Positions 8,416 to 16,960 of a stretch of DNA of 64,000 nucleotides are shown one piece after another. The first letter of the stretch is position 1, and each line of letters opens with the position of its first letter. The notes beneath the pieces are model-generated. The model saw nothing but the letters and a program-made list of their open reading frames with translations, was not told the DNA's origin and did no database searches. The position numbers were made by a program, and so were the translations under genes. Source of the stretch: Marinobacter sp. LV10R510-11A (GTDB taxonomy: Bacteria; Pseudomonadota; Gammaproteobacteria; Pseudomonadales; Oleiphilaceae); the NCBI RefSeq assembly GCF_900215155.1, contig NZ_LT907980.1, forward strand, positions 2,728,001 to 2,792,000, written 5' to 3'.

Positions 8416-9551
8416 TGAATCTTACAGATTATAAAGCTGGCAGCTTCGAACAGCGCTATGAGTACAAAGCCTTCCTGCCCGAGCCTATCTGCCATGAGTG
8501 GATCATCGCTGATCCTGAACTAATGGATTTACTCGGGCGTGCGGATCGCGCCATGGGTGAACTGAACGCCTTCGCTCAATTGATCCCTGACATCGATTTT
8601 TTCATTCGTATGTACGTTGCAAAAGAGGCTTCTCAGTCCAGCCGTATAGAGGGCACACAGACCAATATTGAGGATATCTTCAAAGGCGTCGACGACCTGA
8701 AGCCAGAAGAGAAAGACGATTGGTCTGAGGTGCAAAACTACATAAACGCGATCAACTTTGCCATCGATTCTCTGGATACGCTGCCGTTATCAACGCGCCT
8801 GCTGCGGCAAACCCATGCCAAGCTGTTGCAAGGCGTTCGCGGTGAACATAAGCAACCGGGTGAATTTCGCAGCAGCCAGAACTGGATCGGCGTCAGCCTG
8901 AAGCACGCGGTCTTTGTTCCACCACACCACGAGCATGTACCCGAGTTGATGGGTGATCTGGAAAAATTTCTTCATGCTGAGCAATTTTTCGTCCATCCAC
9001 TAGTCCGCATCGCCATTGCCCATTACCAGTTCGAGACTATTCATCCGTTCCTGGATGGCAACGGCCGCCTTGGACGTCTGATGATTTCACTTTATCTTGC
9101 GTCCGAAGGACTGCTGCACAAGCCAGCGTTATACCTTTCAGACTATTTTGAGCGTAACAAAACAGCGTATGTGGACCACTTGATGGCCGTTCGCCAAGGC
9201 AATCACTTGCGCGAGTGGCTGATTTTCTTCCTGTTTGGCGTAGTGGAAACCGCACGTGCCTCAGCATCGGTTTTTCGTGCCATCATTGATTTGAGACAAC
9301 GTATTGAAAGAGACGTATTGCCGCGTTTCAGTAAGCGCCGTCAAGACAATGCCCACAAACTGATGCGTCACCTCTATGCACAACCGGTGATCGACGTAAA
9401 GTGGGCAACGGATACGCTTGGTGCATCAACCAACACGGCCTCAGCATTAATTACCGATCTGGTCTCTTTCGGGGTGCTAGTGGAGATCACTGGGCAACAC
9501 CGCAATCGTTTGTTCACCTTCAGCGATTATTTGAATCTTTTCCGAGCATAA
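8415..9551 (+). CDS. Fic family AMP-transferase with N-terminal inhibitory motif
   Basis: 378 residues. The catalytic Fic motif HPFLDGNGRLGR is complete (residues about 214-225), with the invariant His and the phosphate-binding GNGR. An N-terminal inhibitory helix is visible as SSRIEG in the SQSSRIEGTQTNIEDI block, fitting (S/T)xxxE(G/N), so this is an autoinhibited class II Fic protein. A winged-helix-like C-terminus (RLMRHLYAQ..., DTLGASTNTASALITDLVSF) is typical of Fic regulators of this size. These enzymes transfer AMP, or related groups, to target hydroxyls. No antitoxin partner is adjacent, as expected with intramolecular inhibition. Confidence 0.93.
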   Translation: MNLTDYKAGSFEQRYEYKAFLPEPICHEWIIADPELMDLLGRADRAMGELNAFAQLIPDIDFFIRMYVAKEASQSSRIEGTQTNIEDIFKGVDDLKPEEKDDWSEVQNYINAINFAIDSLDTLPLSTRLLRQTHAKLLQGVRGEHKQPGEFRSSQNWIGVSLKHAVFVPPHHEHVPELMGDLEKFLHAEQFFVHPLVRIAIAHYQFETIHPFLDGNGRLGRLMISLYLASEGLLHKPALYLSDYFERNKTAYVDHLMAVRQGNHLREWLIFFLFGVVETARASASVFRAIIDLRQRIERDVLPRFSKRRQDNAHKLMRHLYAQPVIDVKWATDTLGASTNTASALITDLVSFGVLVEITGQHRNRLFTFSDYLNLFRA

Positions 9552-9913
9552 CCATGCCAACAGGCTCCTTGTAAGCACTTGATGCGCCCGTTCCAAGGTT
9601 ACCTGCGTGATGCTGCGAATCGTGGATTACAGGCATGACCGGCTGGGGAGGTCGGGTCATGATTCGCTCGGAACTTGAGACCAGACTCCACTGTAAACAC
9701 CATCCAGACCACCGAAGAATCTCATCCATCGAGAGCTAACCTCCGACACCTTGAATAAATGACAGATCAGCAGAGAAACAATGGGCTATCAGCCTATTAT
9801 TGTTAATTCAACATAACCATATACTCAGCTCATACCCTCAAAAATACCGCTTTTCCCATTGTTTAACGTCCAACAACCACGTAAAAAATCTATGAACAGT
9901 AAAGACACCTTTT
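9552..9913. other. Gene-free stretch downstream of fic
   Basis: No gene recognised. An imperfect inverted repeat pairs CATGACC (about 9636) with GGTCATG (about 9657), flanked by GCGAATC and GATTCGC; it may end fic transcription or be a remnant of mobile DNA. The AT-rich part at 9770-9900 precedes the resolvase stub. Confidence 0.3.
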
Positions 9914-9979
9914 ATGACCATAGGTTACGCACGAGTCAGCACCCAAGACCAAAACTCTGAATTCTGGTCAAGCGGTTAA
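9914..9979 (+). pseudogene. N-terminal stub of a serine recombinase (resolvase/invertase)
   Basis: ATG 9914 opens MTIGYARVSTQDQN, the invariant start of Tn3-type resolvases with the catalytic serine in ARVS. After 21 codons the sequence diverges and ends at TAA 9977-9979. Everything after the first catalytic segment is lost. The following 9980-10226 bases hold a 67-codon open frame of no recognised family. Confidence 0.7.
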
Positions 9980-10226
9980 GATGGGGTTGGTGGAGCGCTT
10001 ACAAATATCGGGGCTTACACGTCTTATCGATTTTAGTCGGGATATTGCCGCCGAAGTTCGTGCTCGACCGCATCACACACATGTCTTGAAAATTGGATCG
10101 CTACAAAGCGGTTCCACACGTGCGGCCGACATATTGATGATGGATGCCGTCCGACTTGGTACCAACCTGCTTCGCGCATCCTGATCCCTTATGTAATCCG
10201 TTTCTCGGAAATCTTTGCTCCTTTTT

Positions 10227-10254
10227 TTGACGTGTAGTAACATGCCTACATAAT
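10227..10254 (+). promoter_or_regulatory. Promoter and operator-like repeat of the Phd/PIN toxin-antitoxin operon
   Basis: TTGACG (10227-10232) and CATAAT (10249-10254) are spaced by 16 bases. Between them TGTAG (10234-10238) and CTACA (10246-10250) form an inverted repeat, a likely site for self-repression by the antitoxin encoded 22 bases downstream. Confidence 0.5.
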
Positions 10255-10275
10255 TCACGTTTTAGAGGTGCACCC

Positions 10276-10530
10276 ATGACCATCACCACTGTATCAAGCC
10301 GCGAGTTCAATCAAGGTGCGAGCGAGGCAAAGCGAGCCGCAAACAATGGGCCGGTGTTCATCACTGACCGGGGCCGTCCAGCGCACGTTCTCATGAGCAT
10401 CGAGCTTTATCAGAGTATTACAGGTGGTCACAAGAAGATTGCCGATTTGCTGGCAATGCCAGGCATTGCTGATGTTGATTTCGAGATTCCGCGCTCACAT
10501 GATCTTGCACGGCCTGCGGACTTTTCCTGA
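10276..10530 (+). CDS. Phd/YefM-type antitoxin
   Basis: 84 residues. The N-terminal DNA-binding part reads VSSREFNQGASEAKRAANNG, then VFITDRGRPAHVLMSIELYQ, typical of Phd/YefM antitoxins. The C-terminal tail (IPRSHDLARPADFS) would wrap the toxin. Its stop overlaps the toxin start (TGATG), giving translational coupling. It should neutralise the PIN toxin and repress the operon. Confidence 0.9.
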   Translation: MTITTVSSREFNQGASEAKRAANNGPVFITDRGRPAHVLMSIELYQSITGGHKKIADLLAMPGIADVDFEIPRSHDLARPADFS

Positions 10531-10952
10531 TGTTTCTTCTTGATACCAACGTGGTTTCTGAACTGAGAAAAATCCGCCTTGGCCGAGCCGATAACAATGT
10601 GGTGCAGTGGGCTGATAGTGTGGATGTCGTAGATCTTTACTTGTCAGCCATCACTGTTCAGGAACTAGAGATGGGCGTGTTGTTGGTCGAGCGGCGTGAC
10701 CCACCACAAGGCGCTGTTTTCCGGTCTTGGTTAGAGAGCCATGTTTTGCCAGCCTTTGCTGGACGTATCCTGCCAGTTGATACAGCCGTTGCGCAGCGTT
10801 GTGCGGTGCTCCATGTACCCGACCCACGCCCAGCAATGGATAGCCTGATTGCAGCAACCGCACTTGTTCACGGCATGACCCTGGTAACGCGAAACGTGGC
10901 TGATTTCCAGTTATCAGGCGTAACGATCATCAACCCGTGGGATGCTAAGTGA
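10530..10952 (+). CDS. PIN-domain ribonuclease toxin (FitB/VapC-like)
   Basis: 140 residues. The PIN-domain acidic residues are in place: LLDTNVVSEL at the N-terminus, the Glu in ITVQELEMG, and Asp in PAMDSLIAATAL, followed by TRNVADF. This arrangement is that of FitB-type VapC toxins, Mg-dependent RNases that cut tRNA or rRNA. It follows its antitoxin with a one-base overlap. Confidence 0.92.
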   Translation: MFLLDTNVVSELRKIRLGRADNNVVQWADSVDVVDLYLSAITVQELEMGVLLVERRDPPQGAVFRSWLESHVLPAFAGRILPVDTAVAQRCAVLHVPDPRPAMDSLIAATALVHGMTLVTRNVADFQLSGVTIINPWDAK

Positions 10953-10975
10953 TAGACATATAACATGAAAGCACC

Positions 10976-11191
10976 TTGCACCCTGTGACCTACGCTAACT
11001 CATCCTCGGTAACTGTAGCTCGCCATCTAGGCATCGATTCACCGCAGGTACAAACCCACACGATTCAAAACTCGGTTAACCGGTTGCGTGGACATTACCT
11101 GTCATTGCTGTCCCACGGTTCTTATGATTTTAAAGACGCAAATTTCCGCGACTGGATTCAGATGAATGTCGAGCAACCAGAATTAGACTGA
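10976..11191 (+). CDS. Small open frame, no recognised family
   Basis: 71 codons from a TTG, reading RHLGIDSPQVQTHTIQNSVN, then RLRGHYLSLLSHGSYDF. The composition looks protein-like, but there is no ATG and no clear ribosome site. It may be the tail of a lost gene. I do not assign a function. Confidence 0.25.
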   Translation: MHPVTYANSSSVTVARHLGIDSPQVQTHTIQNSVNRLRGHYLSLLSHGSYDFKDANFRDWIQMNVEQPELD

Positions 11192-11378
11192 CACCTCAGT
11201 CCGCCGGGTAACAGAGTGCCATGCGTGCGTATTGGACGCTGAGTTCGACAGCGGAGGAATCTACCGGTATTTCAATGTCTATAGTCCCATCTTTGACGAT
11301 CTTGCGGGTGCCAGCTCACAGGGCACTTACTTTAACGCCAATATCAGGAACGACTTCTCCTATGAAAAGCTTGAATAG
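11187..11378 (+). pseudogene. KTSC-domain fragment
   Basis: An open frame without a start codon reads VLDAEFDSGGIYRYFNV, then PIFDDLAGASSQGTYFNANI and RNDFSYEKLE before TAG 11376-11378. The YRYFNV...L..ASSxGxYFNxxIR pattern matches the small KTSC domain. The N-terminal KTSC residues that name the family and the start codon are missing, so it is a remnant. Confidence 0.5.
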
Positions 11379-11386
11379 GAGAGGCA

Positions 11387-11411
11387 AATGCCCACCCACT
11401 GGGCGGGCATT
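11387..11411 (+). terminator. Terminator-like hairpin after the KTSC fragment
   Basis: AATGCCC (11387-11393) pairs with GGGCATT (11405-11411), with a further inner pairing. It is followed by a short T-rich stretch (TCGTTCT). Confidence 0.45.
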
Positions 11412-11488
11412 CGTTCTATGTTTAATGATGATATTTGGATTCCCGCAGACTTCTCATGCGGGGTGGCTTAGCCTGAAACCGGAGAAGG

Positions 11489-12232
11489 TTGACAGGTGCG
11501 TGTAGCAGGGGCTCAACTTTGGCACCTAACCAGGAAGGCTCGAATCCATTCTGTTTCGTTATCTTTCGGTTCCAGGTGATATTGCTTCACGATCCGGAAA
11601 AAGCGAGCAACGTAGCCGCACTGGCCGTTTGGCGGGAGCCATTCATCGGGTCCTTTGCCCCCTTACTCCGATTCAGAGAGGCCTCAACAGGCCAAAGATT
11701 TCTGAGATCGTTGGCGAATTCTTCACGTTTCTCACGCGACCATTCATTTGCACCTCGTTCCCAAAACTTGGATGCTCCCAATCGTTTAACTTCTGATCAA
11801 AAACTCGAACTGTTCAGGAAGCTCTTTCACGGCAGACAGGATATATATGCGATTCGCTGGCAGGGTGCCAGCGGCCGTTCCGGCTATGCCGTCGCCTGCG
11901 AGAACGAGTGGGCCCCCGGTATTTGTCAGAAACCCAGGATCAAGTGCGGAGAATGTCCACACAGAAAATTCAAGCCTCTGGATTTCAATGCGGTGTACGA
12001 CCACTTGTCTGGCAAGCATGTCGCTGGGCTATACCCTTTGCTACCGGACAGCTCCTGTTACCTCCTGGCGGTGGATTTTGATAAGGACGACTGGAGAGCA
12101 GACGGTCGTGCGCTGGCCCAAGCCTGTCGTGGTGAAGGTATGCCTTATCTCATTGAGGTATCTCAATCCGGTGCTGGCGCCCATCTATGGATCTTCTTTT
12201 CAGCAGATGAATCTGTTGCGAGACATCTATAG
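11489..12232 (+). pseudogene. Truncated TOTE-type archaeo-eukaryotic primase domain protein
   Basis: From about 11765 the frame matches the N-terminal catalytic region of the archaeo-eukaryotic primase of TOTE conflict systems. Visible blocks are LFRKLFHGRQDIYAIRW, GYAVACENEWAPGICQKPR, KCGECPHRKFKPL, HLSGKHVAGLYPLL and the catalytic acidic pair LLAVDFDKDDW, then SGAGAHLWIFF. It stops at VARHL, where intact relatives continue for hundreds of residues with further nuclease/helicase parts. The first 90 codons of the frame do not resemble the family. TOTE proteins are defence-linked, so this is debris of a conflict system. Confidence 0.7.
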
Positions 12233-12273
12233 CGGGCTTGCTGAACTGCGTCATGCCTGTTTCCTCCAGGCAT

Positions 12274-12329
12274 AAAAAAACCCGCTCGATTTGTGCGTGA
12301 CTGCCGAGGCAGACATAGGCATAGCGGGT
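12274..12329 (-). terminator. Minus-strand terminator-like structure
   Basis: On the minus strand ACCCGCT (12329-12323) pairs with AGCGGGT (12286-12280), and the run of T continues to 12274. The loop contains a second small hairpin, CTGCC-TC-GGCAG. The T run on the minus side suggests it ends a transcript coming from higher coordinates. Confidence 0.45.
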
Positions 12330-12372
12330 ATGTTACGACTCAGTTTATTGATGACGTCCTGATTATGCAAGC

Positions 12373-12672
12373 TCAACTTATTCCCTCGGCGATTCTACGC
12401 ATCCATATATTATCAAACATGGCCCCACCGGGCGGTTTGTCGTACACAGAGCAAGCCACTAACATCAAAACACCGGCCAAGAACTCAGATGAGCCGACGC
12501 TATCGTTAACTATCGGATACTTTTTAAGACGAACAGACCGCTGCCATTGTCCGGTTTCCGGACACTTAATTCCTATCAGCCTTGTGCCCAAAATCGGCTT
12601 TAATCGGTCAAAATATTGATATATCGGCGTTTTTATATTATGCGTTATTGGATTACGTATTTGACATTCCAA
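12373..12672 (-). CDS. Hypothetical small protein
   Basis: 99 codons from ATG 12672, no family recognised. It has one moderately hydrophobic stretch (SEFLAGVLMLVACSVY). Support for it being real is limited to a terminator-like structure 44 bases downstream on the same strand. The opposite-strand frame at 12293-12619 is equally long, so coding is uncertain. Confidence 0.25.
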   Translation of the reverse strand: MECQIRNPITHNIKTPIYQYFDRLKPILGTRLIGIKCPETGQWQRSVRLKKYPIVNDSVGSSEFLAGVLMLVACSVYDKPPGGAMFDNIWMRRIAEGIS

Positions 12673-12718
12673 ATCTTGGTCGATTAAGCCCTCCTATTCA
12701 CCGCACTGTAGCGGCGCT

Positions 12719-12753
12719 CTCCGAAGGCAGGGGTCGCAGGTTCGAGTCCTGCT
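12719..12753 (+). other. Right attachment site: duplicated tRNA-Arg 3' fragment
   Basis: CTCCGAAGGCAGGGGTCGCA and the following 15 bases repeat the tRNA-Arg segment at 4572-4606 with one change. The upstream half of a tRNA is absent, so this is not a functional tRNA but the far end of an 8.1-kb integrated element. Confidence 0.75.
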
Positions 12754-12780
12754 TTCGCCATGATCACGAATTCAAGCATC

Positions 12781-12840
12781 TTGCAACTATACTTGCAGGT
12801 TTCCCCGATTTACCGAATAATATTGCAAGTATAATTGCAA
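12781..12840. promoter_or_regulatory. Paired operator-like boxes upstream of hipA
   Basis: TTGCAACTATACTTGCA (12781-12797) and ATTGCAAGTATAATTGCAA (12822-12840) are near-palindromes and near-reverse complements of each other. Their centres are about 42 bases apart, four helical turns. Together they lie just in front of hipA, as expected for a HipB-like repressor dimer pair. Confidence 0.6.
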
Positions 12841-12855
12841 CTTAAGGTGCTCACT

Positions 12856-14241
12856 ATGAATCTCACGCTGCAGATTCACTGGGATAACCAGTGGCATGAT
12901 ACCGGTATTGTGACTTTCCGTGACCCCGGCCAAGGACTGCTAGGTAACCCGACGTTCTCTTACGACACAGAATATGTGGTTAATGCCCTCGACCGGGCCG
13001 GTGATTTTGAAAAAGAGGATCTGATTGATAGGACGGCGATCAGTGTGAAATTGCCTTGTATTTTCGGTGGTGATTACACTGACGGTGAGATTGCTCCAGT
13101 GCTCCGGGATATTATTCCGCAAGGCGCCGGCCGCCGGCACTGGGTCAAAACTCTGGGTTACGCTCGCGACCCGGAACACACAATCGATACGCAGCTGTTA
13201 TCTGAAGGTTGTGTTGGCCCGATTGGTAACTTGCGTATCAAGGAGGCTACTGAGCTTTTCGAAGCTCAGGTCGCTGAATCAGAGGTTCTGCTTTTTGATC
13301 GCGCAGACGTTTGCACTCGTGCCGACAACCTCATTCAGTACGCGCACAGTTTCCGGTTGGCGATCGGCGGTGCCTCAGGCGCTGGCGGCGATGCACCCAA
13401 ACTCCTGCTGGTTGAAACCCACGAGGGCCAATACGCCCTTGAGGGAACCATTCCAGATGAAGATGTTGCCCGACATTGGCTGGTTAAATTCCCTCGTGGC
13501 AAGAAATCTTCTGATGATATCCGGGTGCTTGAAGGTGAGGCAGCAATCTACCAGTTCCTTGAAGCACGGAGATATAACTCCACCCCGGGCGCGTTTATAG
13601 ACACGATCGATGGCCATTTTGCGCTTTGGCTACCGCGGTTCGACCGGGAGGTGAGGCCGGATGGAGTTTTGCGTCATGGAATGGAATCTGTCTATTCCAT
13701 GATGGGAATTCTGGGCGATGGCGCTCGACTGGAGCACGTCAACGTGATTCACAAGCTCCGGGAGTGCGTAACAAAACCCGACGAACAGGACGCCTTGTTG
13801 GCGGACTACCTGGTACGGGATATCTTGAATACGGCAACGGGCAATCGCGACAACCACGGGCGCAACACATCGCTGATTAAGCGTGACCGCGATATCGAGC
13901 TTGCACCGGCTTATGACGTAGCTCCAATGGTGCTGGACCCCGAAGCAATCGCAATGTCGACCTGGTGGCCTAACCGTCTACTGAACGAAAAGCGCAACCC
14001 GGATTACGCAGCCATCCTGGAAGAGCTGGCGGTCGACAATCGACGGGCAGCGGCGCTTATGGTCGAAGAGCTTCTAAAGCTGACTGGCATGGCAAAGGGC
14101 CTGAAAGATTTCGGGGCGCCGGACGAGGTGGTAAACCATAAAGCGATGCGGATGCACGAGCCTGAACTGGTTCTGAAGCAACTGGAGCGCTTTCAGCGGG
14201 TAGGATTAATGAAGGACAACACGGTGGTTATCCATGCCTAA
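12856..14241 (+). CDS. HipA-like serine/threonine kinase toxin
   Basis: 461 residues from ATG 12856, which follows AAGGTG; an upstream in-frame TTG start is less likely. Family features are GGDAPKLLLVET (glycine-rich ATP-binding loop region), HWLVKFPR, the catalytic GNRDNHGRN and LAPAYDVAPM (metal-binding Asp in the DFG-like position). HipA-type kinases phosphorylate aminoacyl-tRNA synthetases or similar targets and cause dormancy. The gene precedes its HTH partner, the reverse of E. coli hipBA, and overlaps it by 8 bases. It lies just right of the island end. Confidence 0.9.
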   Translation: MNLTLQIHWDNQWHDTGIVTFRDPGQGLLGNPTFSYDTEYVVNALDRAGDFEKEDLIDRTAISVKLPCIFGGDYTDGEIAPVLRDIIPQGAGRRHWVKTLGYARDPEHTIDTQLLSEGCVGPIGNLRIKEATELFEAQVAESEVLLFDRADVCTRADNLIQYAHSFRLAIGGASGAGGDAPKLLLVETHEGQYALEGTIPDEDVARHWLVKFPRGKKSSDDIRVLEGEAAIYQFLEARRYNSTPGAFIDTIDGHFALWLPRFDREVRPDGVLRHGMESVYSMMGILGDGARLEHVNVIHKLRECVTKPDEQDALLADYLVRDILNTATGNRDNHGRNTSLIKRDRDIELAPAYDVAPMVLDPEAIAMSTWWPNRLLNEKRNPDYAAILEELAVDNRRAAALMVEELLKLTGMAKGLKDFGAPDEVVNHKAMRMHEPELVLKQLERFQRVGLMKDNTVVIHA

Positions 14242-14527
14242 ACTGAAAAAGCCCATTACTGGCGAAGAGCGAATCCAGGTTCGACGGCGGATTTTATCAG
14301 AGCTCAACGACTCTAAAATTCACTTGGGTGAGGCAATCCGGCAACTACGCCTGCAATTTACCGGGCTGAGCCAAAAGCGGTTTGGCAAGATTGTCGGTTT
14401 CTCGGCGACCACGATTTCAGCAATCGAACGTGATCCTGAATCCGCGACCGTCAAAACGATTAATAAAATTCTCCGGAAGTTCGGCATGCACCTGACCATG
14501 GGGATGATCATTTCGAAAAACGCATAA
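14234..14527 (+). CDS. HipB-like helix-turn-helix antitoxin/repressor (XRE family)
   Basis: 97 residues. An XRE helix-turn-helix is seen in IRQLRLQFTGLSQKRFGKIV, followed by GFSATTISAIERDPESATVK. The start overlaps the hipA stop, so the two are co-translated. The product should bind the paired boxes at 12781-12840 and hold HipA inactive. Confidence 0.88.
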   Translation: MPKLKKPITGEERIQVRRRILSELNDSKIHLGEAIRQLRLQFTGLSQKRFGKIVGFSATTISAIERDPESATVKTINKILRKFGMHLTMGMIISKNA

Positions 14528-14633
14528 ACCGCACTGAAACCATGCCAGAGCCTCAGCTTCTTTTCCTCGGCTCGTATTCTGGGCTCAAAGAAAAAATAAA
14601 TCTATCCCGGTTTTCGCGCTAAATCAGGCCGGT

Positions 14634-14696
14634 TTACCGGTCCAGATTGTCGTAGGCGTAGGTGTATTCGGGGGTGCCCTGGAGATCATGGAATTG
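14634..14696 (-). pseudogene. Scrap resembling an Rhs/YD-repeat protein
   Basis: About 20 minus-strand codons read QFHDLQGTPEYTYAYDNLDR before TAA 14634-14636. The YTYAYDNLDR phrase is typical of YD repeats in Rhs toxins. It is too short for certainty. The rest of the surrounding sequence, 14697-15064, holds no gene I can recognise. Confidence 0.35.
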
Positions 14697-15064
14697 TTAA
14701 AGAGCTCGTGACGTTGCCATCACTGAATTGGAGGATTGATCAGCTCGTCCGGTTTCCAAACTCGTTACAACCAAACAAACGCATACTGCCCGCAGGGAAC
14801 AGGGGAAATACTGTGCCCAACTGCCTTCCGGACAGCGGACGAGACAATTGATAGTGTTGAATCTATGTTTTGCTAGGCGAAACTGACCTCCAATCTACTT
14901 AGGTTATTTGATATTTTTTTCAAGAAAAACTAATTTTTTGGAATGCTAAATTTAAAAATGCGATTTCTTGACGAATTTCGAGATCCGTGCATAACTATAT
15001 TTGCCCAGCAGTATGTGATTCTGCTTAGCCAAATAAATAACTACAAAAATCAAAAGACCGAGAA

Positions 15065-16375
15065 ATGACGGTCACAACCAAAGGTATGTATGTAATGCCA
15101 CTTAAGAAACGCCTGTATCAAACCCTTGTGCTCGCATCAGGGCTTACACTGTTCGGCTGCGGAAGTGACAACGAAACAGCGCCTGCAACTGACACCGAAG
15201 ACTCCGCTCGCCTGCAGGACTCCCGCACATACGCTATTAACCCTGCAAGCCTATCTCTGTCCCCCATTGCAAACACCGCAACAGACATCTGGTCCGGAGT
15301 TATGGATAACGGTGCGGGTTACCTAGTTGAGGTTCCGGAAAACTGGAATGGTGCTCTCGTAATGTATGCCCATGGCTACAAGGGAACCGGCGATAAACTC
15401 TCGGTAGATGCACCAGCCTTACGCGAGTGGCTTATCGATAATAATTTCGCCTGGGCCGCCTCCAGTTACAGTAAAAACTATTATGACGTTGAGGCCGGCG
15501 TTGAAGACACCAACGACCTGGCACTGAAATTTACGGACATCGCAGAAGCTAACGGTCGACAACTCGTAGCACCCCATAAAACCTACATCATAGGCGTCTC
15601 AATGGGGGGGCACGTTGCGGCTGCTGCGGTAGAACAAGAAACCTTATCTTCTGCCAGAAACAAAGTTTTCTATGATGCATCAATGCCTATGTGTGGTGTC
15701 GTCGCCGGCACACACGAGTTCGACTATTTGCTTGATGTCACCTTTGCGGCACAGCATGTTGCAGGACTTGGCCCAAACACCTACCCGGCGGACTTTGACC
15801 AGTCGGAAATTGACAGTATTCTCTGATCGACGAACCCATCATTTACCGCACAGGGTGTTCCAACAGCGGCCGGCATTGAACTCGAGGGAATCGTCCGCAA
15901 TCTCAACACCTTTTACCAACTGGACAATGACCCGCTCCGATCTACAGAAGAGAACACCTTTAACAACACCATCCTGAGAGTTGAGCCAGACCCGGCTGCC
16001 AACGCGCCGCGAGCAAACGGCCTACGTTATATTCCGGAGGTAAATGGACAGTTCTCGGTTCCGGTGATGACACTGCATGGTTTGGGCGACTTATACGTGC
16101 CGTTCGTCCATGAACATATCTATCGCCGGCGTGCGATTGCCAATGGTAGCGACAACCTTCTTGTACAAAGAGCCATTCGTGCACCGGGTCACTGCGATTT
16201 CACCGTCGAAGAACAGTCTTCAGCGTTTAGCGACCTGGTGGGCTGGGTCAACGCAGGTATAAAACCGATCGGTGATAACGTTCTGGATGCGAGCATAGTT
16301 TCGCAGGAAAGCTATGGTTGTACATTTTCTGATCCAGCACGGGATCAACACATGAGCGCTTGTCTCGCGCAGTAA
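15065..16375 (+). pseudogene. Secreted lipoprotein alpha/beta-hydrolase interrupted by an in-frame TGA
   Basis: The frame encodes a lipoprotein signal (LVLASGLTLFGC, lipobox Cys), then an alpha/beta-hydrolase: HGYKG oxyanion region and the nucleophile elbow GVSMGGH. TGA at 15824-15826 ends it after 253 codons. The same frame continues without shift to TAA 16373-16375, adding STNPSFTAQGVPTAAG, HGLGDLYVPF (likely catalytic Asp) and GHCDF (catalytic His). The stop thus separates the nucleophile from the other two catalytic residues. It is a point nonsense mutation, a base error, or readthrough. The true start may be ATG 15095. Confidence 0.8.
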
Positions 16376-16386
16376 TCAAATCTGCA

Positions 16387-16430
16387 ATAAAAAAGGGTGG
16401 CCTGCCGGGCGGTAATCCCCCCTTTTTTCT
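16387..16430 (+). terminator. Rho-independent terminator after the hydrolase gene
   Basis: AAAAAAGGGTGG and a matching CCCCCCTTTTTT arm form a stem ending in six T residues. The A and T arms make it usable on both strands, so it may also serve the IS30 fragment from the right. Confidence 0.75.
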
Positions 16431-16435
16431 TGGAT

Positions 16436-16960
16436 TCAAGTAATAAGTGCAGCACCGCTCGTATTTAAAGCTCCTGAGTATTCGCCCCAGAAAACCTCTG
16501 CCGGTGTGCGATAGCCCAACCGCTTTCTTGGCCGGTTATTCAGTCTGTTCACGGCTTGCCTGATTGCCTTTCTGGACACCCTGGCGAAGTCGGTTCCTTT
16601 TGGGAAGTACTGCCTCAATAGGCCGTTTGTATTCTCGTTGGAGCCCCGCTGGCTGGACCGGTAAGGGTCACAGAAATCCGAGGTCAGCGACAGCGTGTTG
16701 CTGAACGTCTGATGGTCTGCAAACTCAGAACCGTTGTCCAAAGTCAGCGTCTGTACCGCGCCTCTGATAGGCCTTAATTCACGGATGATGACATCTATGA
16801 CTAAGCCGGCTTTAAGCTTCGGTACACAGTCTGCAAGAAGATAGCCCGTGCGCCTTTCAACCAAGGTGACTGCGCCAGAATTTTTATGTCCATGAAGGAT
16901 CGTATCGCCCTCCCAATGGCCTATATGCAGCCGTTCGTCAACGGCTTTGGGACGGTCGCA
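16436..16960 (-). mobile_element. IS30-family transposase fragment (C-terminal two thirds)
   Basis: The minus strand reads PKAVDERLHIGHWEGDTI (first catalytic Asp), TLTLDNGSEFADH (second Asp) and GSNENTNGLLRQYFPKGTDF (catalytic Glu), then RPRKRLGYRTPAEVF, the standard IS30 DDE core and C-terminus. The N-terminal DNA-binding domain is missing because the sequence passes into a group II intron 3' end at about 16961. Confidence 0.88.

Noticed and set aside
9981..10184. 67-codon frame between the resolvase stub and the Phd antitoxin
   Set aside because: No family, no clear ribosome site; treated as part of the gene-poor stretch.
12253..12273. ATGCCTG/CAGGCAT hairpin as a plus-strand terminator of the primase fragment
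   Set aside because: It is followed by a run of A, not T, on the plus strand; the T run instead supports a minus-strand structure at 12274-12329.
15824..15826. In-frame TGA as a selenocysteine codon
   Set aside because: The position is not a catalytic or redox residue in alpha/beta-hydrolases and no clear selenocysteine hairpin follows; nonsense mutation, base error or readthrough are simpler.
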